A stretch of DNA of 7,093 nucleotides from Anaerolineae bacterium. GTDB lineage: Bacteria > Chloroflexota > Anaerolineae > 4572-78 > NAK82. The position numbers were made by a program, and so were the translations under genes. Below are positions 1-6,567 of the stretch, piece after piece. The stretch lies in the NCBI GenBank assembly GCA_030597485.1, contig JAUVRU010000097.1, forward strand, positions 1 to 7,093. Direction: 5' to 3'. The stretch's first letter is position 1; every line of letters starts with the position of its first letter. The notes beneath the pieces are model-generated. The model was not told where the DNA came from and ran no database searches. It worked only from the letters and a program-made list of their open reading frames with translations.

Positions 1-1
1 T

Positions 2-661
2 CCGGTGCGGGCGCTCATCGGCATCGTTTACGGCGCCCTGGTAGCGCTGGCACAAGAGGATATCAAGAGCCTGGTGGCGTAGTCCAGCGTGGCCCACATG
101 GGCTTCATCGTGCTGGGCATCTTTGCGCTGACGCCTCAGGCGATGAGCGGCGCGGTGTTGCAGATGGTGAATCACGGGCTGAGCACCGGCGCGTTGTTTC
201 TGCTGGTGGGCGTGCTCTACGAGCGACGCCATACCCGCCTGATGAGCGACTACGGCGGCATCTGGGCCCGGGTGCCCATCTTTGGCTCCTTCTTCATCAT
301 CACCGCTCTGTCGTCGGTGGGGCTGCCCGGACTGAACGGGTTCGTAGGGGAGTTCACCATTCTGCTGGGCACCTTCCAGGTGAACGTGGCCTATGCAGCC
401 GTCGGCACCTTTGGTATCGTGCTGGCCGCCTGGTATCTGCTCACCATGGTACGCCGCACCCTGTTCGGTCCACTCAACCCATCCAATTCGGGCCTGACTG
501 ACATGACCACCCGCGAGATAGTGGTAATGGTGCCCATCGTGATCCTGTTCTTCGTGATTGGCCTGTTCCCCAACCTCTTCTTCGAGAAGATCAATCCGCC
601 GGTGGAGGCAACGACCTCGCAAACCGCTAGCGCAACGACAATCCTGGAGATGGGTGAGTGA
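2..661 (+). CDS. nuoM: NADH-quinone oxidoreductase subunit M, 3' part, interrupted by in-frame TAG
   Basis: This is the C-terminal part of NuoM, one of the three antiporter-like proton-pumping membrane subunits of complex I. The frame is open from base 2 to TGA 659-661 except for TAG at 80-82. The codons before it read ALVALAQEDIKSLVA and those after it SSVAHMGFIVLG, so the stop replaces the tyrosine of the conserved DIK-L-AYSSV-HMG segment. Family landmarks persist downstream: His of HMG (95-97), His of NHGLS (173-175), the YERRHTR loop, and Glu of GFVGEF (350-352), the last matching the proton-channel Glu of the late transmembrane helices. A restart at GTG 89 would give 190 residues lacking most of the protein, so it is unlikely to work alone. 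The remainder shows no decay, which fits a very recent mutation, a base-call error (TAC/TAT to TAG) or readthrough. The 5' end lies outside the window. Identity is certain; functional state is not. Confidence 0.9.
80..82 (+). other. In-frame amber codon inside nuoM
   Basis: TAG stands between GCG (Ala) and TCC (Ser) in the nuoM frame, at the site where NuoM proteins carry Tyr. One base change from TAC or TAT explains it. TAG also ends the flippase gene (5220-5222), where the next gene's Shine-Dalgarno follows at once, so wholesale reassignment of TAG in this genome is unlikely. Confidence 0.9.
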
Positions 662-686
662 GCCGTGGGGCATGGCAGTGCGGCAG

Positions 687-703
687 ACGGCCGAGGCGGC
701 TGT
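687..703 (+). other. Small hairpin ahead of the MNT start codon
   Basis: The arms ACGGCCG and CGGCTGT pair over 7 bp, with one G-U pair, around a 3-base loop. The hairpin ends 6 bases before ATG 710. No T-run follows, so it is not an intrinsic terminator. It might limit access to the start codon, but it could be chance in G+C-rich DNA. Confidence 0.25.
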
Positions 704-709
704 AGCAGA

Positions 710-1000
710 ATGGACAGTGAACGGTATTTGTCTCGAATCAAGGACATGCTGAGCCAGGTGTTGATCGGCTGTAGGGTCTACCTGTTTAGCTCACGGGCGA
801 CAGGTCGTTACCGAGCGGAGTCTGACTTGGATACGGGCGTTCTGGCTCCCCGCGACATCAGCCGCGAGCTCAGCATTGCCCGAGAGATGCTGGAGGACTC
901 TGACATCCCATTCACTGTGGACCTGGTGGACTCGAGCGCCTCCTCCCGTGAGTTCGTCGAAAAGATACAGAGAGAGCGTATCCTGCTATGGAAGGACTGA
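710..1000 (+). CDS. Minimal nucleotidyltransferase (MNT), antitoxin-type partner of HEPN
   Basis: This small protein (96 residues from ATG 710) belongs to the HI0073/MntA-type minimal nucleotidyltransferases. Characterised members AMPylate a tyrosine of the partner HEPN ribonuclease and so silence it. The core is VYLFSSRATGRYRAESDLDTGVL (broken here as VYLF-SSRATG at residues 23-32 and SDLD at 38-41), with metal-binding Asp39 and Asp41 and a third candidate acidic residue, Asp71, in VDLVD. The usual motif is GS-R-A-x-G; here the Gly is Ser27 (codon AGC, one step from GGC), which may weaken nucleotide binding. A GTG at 665 would add 15 residues (MGHGSAADGRGGCSR) that do not look like the family; ATG 710 gives a normal N-terminus, although its Shine-Dalgarno is poor. 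The gene begins 48 bases after nuoM and overlaps the HEPN start by 13 bases, the compact arrangement typical of such pairs. Confidence 0.8.
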   Translation: MDSERYLSRIKDMLSQVLIGCRVYLFSSRATGRYRAESDLDTGVLAPRDISRELSIAREMLEDSDIPFTVDLVDSSASSREFVEKIQRERILLWKD

Positions 1001-1300
1001 CATGGAGACTGGAATCTTGCCGACGTGCCCTGTTCACGCTGGACGAGATACTGCGTATGCCAGCCGACGCCATTGTGCGTGATGCCTCCATTCAGCGTGT
1101 ACTCCTTTGAGAGCCCATCGAAGCTGCTGAAAGTGCACCTGGACCAGCACGAAGGCATTGTCTGCAACGCGCCCAAGAGGTTCGTACGCCAGGCGCTCAA
1201 GGTGGGGTTGCTCTCGGTGCAAGATGTCGAGACCTGCCTGACCATGACCGATGACCGCAACTTGATATCACACACATATATCGAGGCTCATACTCAATAG
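988..1300 (+). pseudogene. HEPN-domain protein (HI0074 / nucleotidyltransferase substrate-binding type), frameshifted
   Basis: This is the HEPN partner of the upstream nucleotidyltransferase; in characterised pairs it is an RNase-type toxin. Frame one starts at ATG 988 and reads MEGLTWRLESCRRALFTLDE up to VRDASIQR, a normal HI0074-type N-terminus, then stops at TGA 1108-1110. The family sequence resumes in the next frame from about 1100 (YSFES, then KLLKVHLDQHEGIVCNAPKR) to TAG 1298-1300. The join lies near 1096-1102, where the usual IQRFEYTFE is shortened to IQR-VYSFE, consistent with loss of about five bases. The following ELAWK is changed to ESPSK. The RX4HxY motif survives in RNLISHTY (Arg 1256-1258, His 1271-1273, Tyr 1277-1279); this Tyr is the type of residue the partner modifies. 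The protein stops about 20 residues earlier than most relatives. It is probably inactive unless the frameshift is a sequencing error. Confidence 0.75.
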
Positions 1301-1315
1301 ACTGCGCAATCGCCT

Positions 1316-2815
1316 ATGTCCATCGAAATCCCGACGCTGAACTTCATACCGCTCATTCCATCGCTGATCGTGATCGGGACCGGCGTGTTGGTGCTCCTGT
1401 TTGACCTGCTGGTAACCGATAAGCGCCTTCTGGGATACCTGGGACTGGCCGGCGTGGTCGCAGCCGCCATTACCTCGCTCTGCCTCTTGACCGGTCCCCC
1501 GATCCCCTTCCAGGATATGGCCATCGGCGACGGCCACGCTTTTGTCTTTAATCTGGTTTTCCTGGTCACAGCCGCGCTCTCGCTGCTGGTCGCCATCGAC
1601 TACCTGGAATTCAAGGGCCTCCAGCGCGGCGAATACTACGCGCTCCTACTCTTCTCCGTCAGCGGCATGATGATGATGGCGGCCGCTACGGACCTGGTCA
1701 TTGTTTACCTGGGCATGGAGACTATGTCGGTGGCCCTCTATATCCTGACTGGCTTCAACCGCAGGCAGATCACCTCCGTCGAGGCGGCGGTGAAGTACTT
1801 CATAATGGGCGCGTTTGCGTCGGCCTTCTTCCTGTATGGGGTGGCGCTCATCTATGGTGCCACCGGTACCACCAACCTGGATCAGATAGGGATCTGGTTG
1901 TCGGGACATGGCATCTTCCGTGACATGATGGCGCTGGCCGGCCTGGCCTTGATGCTGGTTGGCTTTGGATTCAAGATCGCGGCCGTCCCCTTCCAGTGGT
2001 GGACTCCCGACGTATACCAGGGAGCGCCCACCTCGGTGACGGCCTTCATGTCAGTGGGGGCCAAGGCGGCTGGCTTTGCCGCGCTGACGCGCGTGCTGCA
2101 GTCGGCCTTCAGTCCCATTTTCACGGCCGACTGGATGATTGCCACTGCCATTCTGGCAGCGCTGACTATGACGGTCGGAAACCTGGCAGCGCTGGCCCAG
2201 AAGGACCTGAAGCGTATGCTGGGCTATTCCAGCATCGCCCACGCCGGGTATATCCTCGTTGGCGTCGCGGCCGCCAACGAAACCGGCATGCACGGCGTGC
2301 TCTTTTACCTGCTGACCTATACCTTTATGTCCGTGGGGGCGTTTGCCGTCGCCTGTGTGGTGGAACGACGGGAGGGCTTCAGCACAGTGCTTAGTGACTA
2401 CGCCGGCCTGAGTCAGCGTGAACCGCTGTTGGCAGCGGCTATGGCTGTCTTCATGCTGTCCCTCACCGGCATACCCCCGTTCGTGGGTTTCTGGGGCAAG
2501 CTGTACGTTTTCCAGGCAGCGGTCGAAGCGAACATGAGCTGGCTGGCAATTCTGGGGGTGATTAACAGTGCCATCTCCCTGTTCTACTACCTGGGCGTCG
2601 TGGTCCAGATGTATATGCGCCATCCAGCACCCGTCCCACCCTCCTCGGCAGCCAGGCCGGCCAACACCCTTTCCCATCAATGTCCGGGACGACCATTCAT
2701 CCCCGGGAGAGGGGCCATCAGCGTAGCGATCCTGTTGGCCGCGGTGGCCACGGTGGCGCTGGGCATATGGCCGGGGGCCATCATCAACCTGGTGACGCGC
2801 GTGCCCTTCGGCTGA
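1316..2815 (+). CDS. nuoN: NADH-quinone oxidoreductase subunit N
   Basis: NuoN is a proton-pumping antiporter-like subunit in the membrane arm of complex I, which couples NADH oxidation and quinone reduction to proton export. The 499-residue length is normal, and hydrophobic segments run throughout (about 14 expected). Family hallmarks are present: Glu135 in YLGMETMSVALYILTGF, Lys160 in AVKYFIMGAFASAF, Lys220 in GFGFKIAAVPFQWWTPDVYQ, Lys250 in SVGAKAAGFAALTRVL, KDLKRMLGYSSIAHAGY (296-312) and Lys395 in GIPPFVGFWGKLYVF. These form the charged axis of the proton channel. A Pro/Ser-rich loop at about 436-466 separates the last two helices and is longer than usual. ATG 1316 gives a normal start, but no clear Shine-Dalgarno precedes it. 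The HEPN remnant ends only 15 bases upstream, so the MNT-HEPN pair separates nuoN from nuoM, with which it is normally adjacent and probably translationally coupled. Confidence 0.97.
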   Translation: MSIEIPTLNFIPLIPSLIVIGTGVLVLLFDLLVTDKRLLGYLGLAGVVAAAITSLCLLTGPPIPFQDMAIGDGHAFVFNLVFLVTAALSLLVAIDYLEFKGLQRGEYYALLLFSVSGMMMMAAATDLVIVYLGMETMSVALYILTGFNRRQITSVEAAVKYFIMGAFASAFFLYGVALIYGATGTTNLDQIGIWLSGHGIFRDMMALAGLALMLVGFGFKIAAVPFQWWTPDVYQGAPTSVTAFMSVGAKAAGFAALTRVLQSAFSPIFTADWMIATAILAALTMTVGNLAALAQKDLKRMLGYSSIAHAGYILVGVAAANETGMHGVLFYLLTYTFMSVGAFAVACVVERREGFSTVLSDYAGLSQREPLLAAAMAVFMLSLTGIPPFVGFWGKLYVFQAAVEANMSWLAILGVINSAISLFYYLGVVVQMYMRHPAPVPPSSAARPANTLSHQCPGRPFIPGRGAISVAILLAAVATVALGIWPGAIINLVTRVPFG

Positions 2816-2833
2816 CGGTCGGAGATCTCCGTC
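2814..2833. terminator. Possible weak bidirectional hairpin between nuoN and queA
   Basis: GACGG (2814-2818) pairs with CCGTC (2829-2833). Alternatively, CGGAGATCTCCG (2820-2831) is a perfect palindrome. It lies between two convergent stop codons, where a shared terminator would be expected. There is no T-tract on either side, so an intrinsic terminator is not proven. Confidence 0.3.
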
Positions 2834-2843
2834 CTCCCAAGGG

Positions 2844-3929
2844 TCATTCGTCGAGTATGAGCATGGCATCGCCAAAGGAGAAGAAGCGGTAGCCCTCGGC
2901 GATGGCGATCTCATAGGCGCGGCGGATCAAGTCCTGACCGGCAAAGCCGCTGACCAGCATCAACAGGCTGGATCGGGGGAGGTGGAAGTTGGTCACGATC
3001 ACGTCCACGACGCGAACGCGAAAGCCGGGGTAGATGAACAGATCGGTGGGCGCTTCGAAGCCAGCCACCGGACGCCAGGCGGAGGCTTCGGCCGCTTTCT
3101 GACTGGCCTCCCGTAACGAGCCGGTGACCCCAGCGCTGCGGAGCGCGGCCGTCTCCAGGGTGCGCGCGACCGTGGTGCCCACCGCCACCACCCGTCCCCC
3201 GGCCAGTTTGGCCTGGTTGATCTGATGAGCAACCTCCGGCGAGAGCGTGGCCCACTCGGCGTGGATGGGATGATCGGCCACGTATTCGGTGGTCACCGGC
3301 TTGAAGGTATCCAGCCCAATGTGCAGCGTGACCGAGGCCAGCATCACCCCTTGGTCCCGCAGTGCCAGCAGCAGCTCGGGCGTGAAGTGCAAGCCAGCCG
3401 TGGGAGCCGCCGTGGAGCCATCCGCCCGGCTGTAGACCGTCTGATACCGTTCCCCGTCGGCCAGTGGCCGGTGAATGTAGGGAGGCAGCGGCGTGTGCCC
3501 CAATCGGTCAAGCAAGGAGGCGATCGGCTGGTCGAACTCCAGAACGCGGCGGGCCTGGCTCAGCTCCTGCACCACCCGGGCGGATACCTGGATGCCTTCC
3601 TTCTCGACCACCAAGCGGGTATCAACTCGCACCCGTTTGCCTCCCACCAGCACTTCCCAACACCGGTCATCCAGCGGCCTGAGCAGCAGGATCTCTACCT
3701 TGCCCCCGGTTGTTTTGCGGGCGAACAGGCGGGCCGGAATCACCCGGCTGTCATTGGTCACCAGGATGTCGCCCCGGTGCAGGTAGCCGGCCAAATCGCG
3801 GAAGTGGCGGTGAGTGATGGCACCGCTGGCCCGATCCACCACCATCAGCCGGGACGCATCGCGGGGCTCGATTGGCGTCTGAGCGATCATCTCAGGCGGG
3901 AGATGATAGTCGAATTCAGCGGTTCGCAA
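2844..3929 (-). CDS. queA: S-adenosylmethionine:tRNA ribosyltransferase-isomerase (queuosine synthesis)
   Basis: QueA transfers and isomerises the ribosyl part of SAM onto 7-aminomethyl-7-deazaguanine in tRNA, giving epoxyqueuosine. The 361-residue protein begins with the family opening (RTAEFDYHLPPEMIAQTP) and carries LVTNDSRVIPARLFARK (56-72), AAPTAGLHFTPELL (174-187), TLHIGLDTFKPV (201-212), HAEW (223-226), VGTTVARTLE (250-259), TDLFIYPGF (295-303), TNFHLPRSSLLMLVSGFAG (313-331) and a final YRFFSFGDAMLIL. The start is TTG: it matches the family N-terminus, and a TGA lies eight codons further upstream with no ATG or GTG between. The Shine-Dalgarno-like GGGGGAGG (complement of 3945-3952) is about 15 bases away, longer than ideal. 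Residues about 263-292 look longer than usual for this loop. The gene is convergent with nuoN and divergent from the flippase gene, so it is probably transcribed alone. Confidence 0.97.
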   Translation of the reverse strand: MRTAEFDYHLPPEMIAQTPIEPRDASRLMVVDRASGAITHRHFRDLAGYLHRGDILVTNDSRVIPARLFARKTTGGKVEILLLRPLDDRCWEVLVGGKRVRVDTRLVVEKEGIQVSARVVQELSQARRVLEFDQPIASLLDRLGHTPLPPYIHRPLADGERYQTVYSRADGSTAAPTAGLHFTPELLLALRDQGVMLASVTLHIGLDTFKPVTTEYVADHPIHAEWATLSPEVAHQINQAKLAGGRVVAVGTTVARTLETAALRSAGVTGSLREASQKAAEASAWRPVAGFEAPTDLFIYPGFRVRVVDVIVTNFHLPRSSLLMLVSGFAGQDLIRRAYEIAIAEGYRFFSFGDAMLILDE

Positions 3930-4145
3930 CCGGTCTATTGCGGGCCTCCCCCATCAGCAAGACAATGTGTGCCTGCCAGGCAACCCTGTCTCTCGCTCAA
4001 TCCAGCGGAAACAGATGAATAGCTTCGCTGGCAAGCTACCATGCTCTCTCCCAGGTGGCAAGTAAGTTCGCTGGTTTACTGGATCCCCTCTGCTCCCCTG
4101 CTCCTGCACCCTTATGCTTCTAATCCTCGACACAGGTGCTGATTC
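3930..4145. other. Divergent intergenic spacer, leftward half
   Basis: No gene is seen here; the rightward frame crossing it is the shadow of queA. It must hold the queA promoter. The best leftward candidate is TTGCCA (complement of 4055-4060 area), 17 bases, then TAGCTT; its -10 is poor and I do not call it. TTCGCTGG occurs twice (4024-4031 and 4067-4074), and TAGCTT/AAGCTA (4020-4025 and 4033-4038) can form a 6-bp hairpin. About 4084-4110 is pyrimidine-rich with CTGCTCC twice. Confidence 0.4.
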
Positions 4146-4173
4146 TTGCTAACCCTCTTGCCCTGACTATAAT
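4146..4173 (+). promoter_or_regulatory. Sigma70-type promoter for the flippase-oxidoreductase operon
   Basis: TTGCTA (4146-4151) and a perfect TATAAT (4168-4173) are separated by 16 bases. Transcription would start near 4180, about 25 bases before the TTG start codon of the flippase gene, giving a short leader that contains the Shine-Dalgarno. Confidence 0.65.
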
Positions 4174-4192
4174 CAACTGGAGAATACTGACC

Positions 4193-4198
4193 AGAGGA
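4193..4198 (+). promoter_or_regulatory. Ribosome binding site deciding the flippase TTG start
   Basis: AGAGGA lies 7 bases before TTG 4206-4208. It supports the TTG as the true start, since no ATG with comparable spacing is available. Confidence 0.7.
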
Positions 4199-4205
4199 CT
4201 TCGAC

Positions 4206-5222
4206 TTGCTCAAGCGTTGGCAGTTTTGGTTAGGGATAGCCGTCAGTGGCATGTTTCTCTACCTGGCGCTGCGCAACCTGCACCTGGGGGATGTATGGGA
4301 AACGGCCCGGAAAGCCCGCTACGGCTGGCTCATTCCGGGAGTGGCGGTCTATTTCATGGGGGTATGGGCTCGCACCTGGCGCTGGGACTACCTGCTGCGA
4401 CCCATAAAGCGCATCTCGTTGCGCCGGCTGTTCCCGGTGGTGGTCATTGGCTATATGGGCAACAACATCTACCCGGCCCGGGCTGGAGAGCTCATCCGCG
4501 CCTACGTGCTGCGCCAGCGCGAGGGCGTCAGCATGAGCGCCTCTCTGGCCACGATCGTGGTAGAGCGGATGTTTGACGGGCTGGTGATGTTGCTCTTTGT
4601 GTTCATCGGGCTGCCCTTCACCCCCATGCCGGCCTGGCTGCAGTGGATGGTCGTCGCCATGTCGCTGCTTTTCTTCGGGGCCCTGGCCCTGTTCATGGTT
4701 ATGGCCGTCAAGACTGAGTGGGCCGAGGTGGCCTATGGTTTGCTGATTGACCGGCTGGTACCGTCCCGTTTTCGTCAGCCAGCACGTGGCTTCGCCCAGC
4801 GATTCATGACTGGCCTGCAATCGCTGCGCAGCGGTCGCGATGTGCTGATGCTGTTTGCCACCTCCATCGTCATCTGGCTGGCCGAGACGGTCAAGTATTG
4901 GTTTGTGATGCAAGCCTTTGACTTCAGCGTGCCCTTCTGGGTATTGATGTTGATGAACGGCATCGTCAACCTGGCCACCACTATCCCTTCGTCGCCCGGC
5001 TATGTGGGCACCTTCGACGCACCGGGTATTGAGGTCCTATCCATCTTTGGCGTGGAGCGCAGCCTGGCTGCCAGCTACACCCTGGTGCTGCACGTGGCCC
5101 TCTGGTTGCCCATCACCTTGCTCGGTTTCTGGTATATGGCTCGCGAGAGCGTCAGCTGGAGTGACTTCGGGCAGGCGGTGAGGAGCGAAAAGCAAACAAC
5201 AGCGGACGGTGTGGGCAGATAG
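4206..5222 (+). CDS. Lysylphosphatidylglycerol synthase TM-region / UPF0104 flippase-like membrane protein
   Basis: This is an integral membrane protein of 338 residues in the LPG_synthase_TM (TIGR00374-like, UPF0104) family. Members resemble the flippase half of MprF, which moves aminoacylated lipids across the membrane; many stand-alone members act with envelope glycolipid or polysaccharide genes. Visible hallmarks are GYMGNNIYPARAGELIRAYV (82-101), followed by LATIVVERMFDGLVMLL (114-130), and TTIPSSPGYVGTFDAPGIEVL (258-278). About eight hydrophobic segments are seen, the first at 8-22 and the last near 290-311. No cytosolic lysyl-transferase domain follows, so it is not a full MprF. The start is TTG 4206 behind AGAGGA, and a promoter is close upstream. 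It ends with TAG 5220-5222, ten bases before the next gene, so the two form an operon. The transported lipid is unknown. Confidence 0.9.
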   Translation: MLKRWQFWLGIAVSGMFLYLALRNLHLGDVWETARKARYGWLIPGVAVYFMGVWARTWRWDYLLRPIKRISLRRLFPVVVIGYMGNNIYPARAGELIRAYVLRQREGVSMSASLATIVVERMFDGLVMLLFVFIGLPFTPMPAWLQWMVVAMSLLFFGALALFMVMAVKTEWAEVAYGLLIDRLVPSRFRQPARGFAQRFMTGLQSLRSGRDVLMLFATSIVIWLAETVKYWFVMQAFDFSVPFWVLMLMNGIVNLATTIPSSPGYVGTFDAPGIEVLSIFGVERSLAASYTLVLHVALWLPITLLGFWYMARESVSWSDFGQAVRSEKQTTADGVGR

Positions 5223-5225
5223 GAG
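5221..5225 (+). promoter_or_regulatory. Ribosome binding site deciding the oxidoreductase TTG start
   Basis: AGGAG, overlapping the flippase stop codon, lies 7 bases before TTG 5233-5235. It favours TTG 5233 over GTG 5209, which lies inside the upstream gene and would add eight residues before the Rossmann strand. Confidence 0.75.
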
Positions 5226-5232
5226 ACAGCCA

Positions 5233-6567
5233 TTGAGAATCGCCATTGTTGGGGCGGGAGTAACGGGTCTCACCGCGGCCTATGATCTGAGCAAACAGAA
5301 TCATCAGGTTATCGTGTACGAGACATCAGACCGAACCGGCGGGTTGGCTTCCGGCTTCCGGGACGAGGGATGGGAGGGGTCGCTGGAACGATTCTACCAC
5401 CACGGGTTCAGCTCCGACGACGCCATCATCAACCTGATCCAAGAGATCGGAGAAACGGACAAGCTCTTCTTCCCCCGCCCCGTCACCGCCATCTGGCATA
5501 AGGGAAAGGCTTACCCATTCGACAGCTACCTCCGGGCCATGCTCTTCCCCCATCTCTCGCTGATCGACAAGCTGCGGGCTGCGCCAGTGGCCGTGTACCT
5601 GCGCCTGACGCGCAACTGGAGACAGCTGGAGCAGCACACCGCCCACGAGTGGTGCCGCCGGTGGATGGGAGCCCGCGGCTACCGCATCCTGTGGGAACCG
5701 CTGTTGGTGGGCAAGTTTGGCGAATACTACCAGGAAGTGAACATGGCCTGGTTCTGGGCGCGCCTCCACAAACGAACGCCCCGGCTGGGCTACTTCGTGG
5801 GAGGGTTCCAGGCCTTCGCGGACGCTTTGAGCGAGCGAGTCCGCGTCCAGGGCGCGGACATCCGCCTCAAAACGGCCGTGCGCTCAATCGAGGCCGAGTG
5901 TCTGCCGGTCTCCCCCGGCTGCACGGCCAGCCACCTGGTAGTGCACACGGGGGCATCCGACGCAGATGGCACCGCTCCTACCTCAGCCGAGACCTTCGAC
6001 CGGGTAATCCTCACCCTGTCGCCGGGTCTGCTGGCCGGGTTGGTTCCCAATCTGCCAGTTGATTACCTGGCCGGGCTGCGGAAGCTCAGGTCCATGGGGG
6101 CGCTGACACTGATCCTGGCGCTCAAGCAGCGGCTGACCGATGGTCATTATTGGACCAACCTGCCCAAAGGGGAGGGGTTCCCCTTCCTGGCGCTGGTGGA
6201 GCACACCAACTATGTTGACGCCGCCCACTACGGCGGGGACCACCTGGTGTATTGCGGCGACTACCTGAAGCCTGACCACGAGTATTTCGACCTGTCACAG
6301 CAGGAGTTACTGGACCGTTTTCTGCCATCTCTGACTCGCTTCAACCTGGCCTTCAAGCCAGACTGGGTGCGGCGTAGCTGGCTCTTTCGCGAGCATTATG
6401 CGCAGCCGGTGCCATTCGTCAATCATTCTGCCAACATCCCCGATCTGGCCACGCCCATCTCCGGTCTGTACTGGGCCAGCATGAGCCAGGTGTATCCCTG
6501 GGACCGGGGAACCAACTATGCGGTGGAGTTGGGGCAGGAAGTAGCTAGGCGGGCTGTGAATGAATGA
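5233..6567 (+). CDS. FAD-dependent oxidoreductase of the amine oxidase / protoporphyrinogen-oxidase-like superfamily
   Basis: The protein has 444 residues from TTG 5233. The N-terminus is a dinucleotide-binding fold: RIAIVGAGVTGLTAAYDL with GxGxxG at 7-12, Glu30 at the end of the second strand (VIVYE), and DRTGGLASG at 33-41, the usual FAD fingerprint of NAD_binding_8/amino-oxidase proteins. A middle substrate domain contains WEPLLVGKFGEYY (about 154-166) and YFVGGFQAFADAL (187-199). The C-terminal flavin-contact motif is GLYWASMSQVYPWDRGTNYA (about 411-430). The family includes protoporphyrinogen oxidases, phytoene desaturase relatives and UDP-galactopyranose-mutase-like enzymes; the substrate cannot be told apart here. 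Co-transcription with a flippase-like protein points to lipid or cell-surface polysaccharide metabolism rather than haem synthesis, but that is inference. It is cytosolic, with no signal peptide. No frameshifts or missing motifs are seen. Confidence 0.88.
   Translation: MRIAIVGAGVTGLTAAYDLSKQNHQVIVYETSDRTGGLASGFRDEGWEGSLERFYHHGFSSDDAIINLIQEIGETDKLFFPRPVTAIWHKGKAYPFDSYLRAMLFPHLSLIDKLRAAPVAVYLRLTRNWRQLEQHTAHEWCRRWMGARGYRILWEPLLVGKFGEYYQEVNMAWFWARLHKRTPRLGYFVGGFQAFADALSERVRVQGADIRLKTAVRSIEAECLPVSPGCTASHLVVHTGASDADGTAPTSAETFDRVILTLSPGLLAGLVPNLPVDYLAGLRKLRSMGALTLILALKQRLTDGHYWTNLPKGEGFPFLALVEHTNYVDAAHYGGDHLVYCGDYLKPDHEYFDLSQQELLDRFLPSLTRFNLAFKPDWVRRSWLFREHYAQPVPFVNHSANIPDLATPISGLYWASMSQVYPWDRGTNYAVELGQEVARRAVNE

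Noticed and set aside
80..82. Genome-wide TAG reassignment (for example pyrrolysine-like)
   Set aside because: TAG acts as a normal stop at the end of the flippase gene, with the next Shine-Dalgarno directly adjoining, and the lost residue is an ordinary Tyr site.
808..1275. 155-residue leftward open frame across the MNT-HEPN region
   Set aside because: The opposite strand carries clear nucleotidyltransferase and HEPN motifs; this frame shows none.
2051..2914. 287-residue leftward open frame
   Set aside because: It is antisense to nuoN, is rich in Gly, His and Arg with no domain, and overlaps two certain genes; a G+C shadow.
3225..4022. 265-residue rightward open frame
   Set aside because: It is the complement of queA, with low-complexity composition and no recognisable motif.
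4230..4913. 227-residue leftward open frame
   Set aside because: It is antisense to the flippase gene, with a His/Gln-rich composition typical of shadows of membrane protein genes.
4206..5222. Full MprF lysylphosphatidylglycerol synthase
   Set aside because: Only the membrane flippase-like region is present; there is no C-terminal transferase domain.
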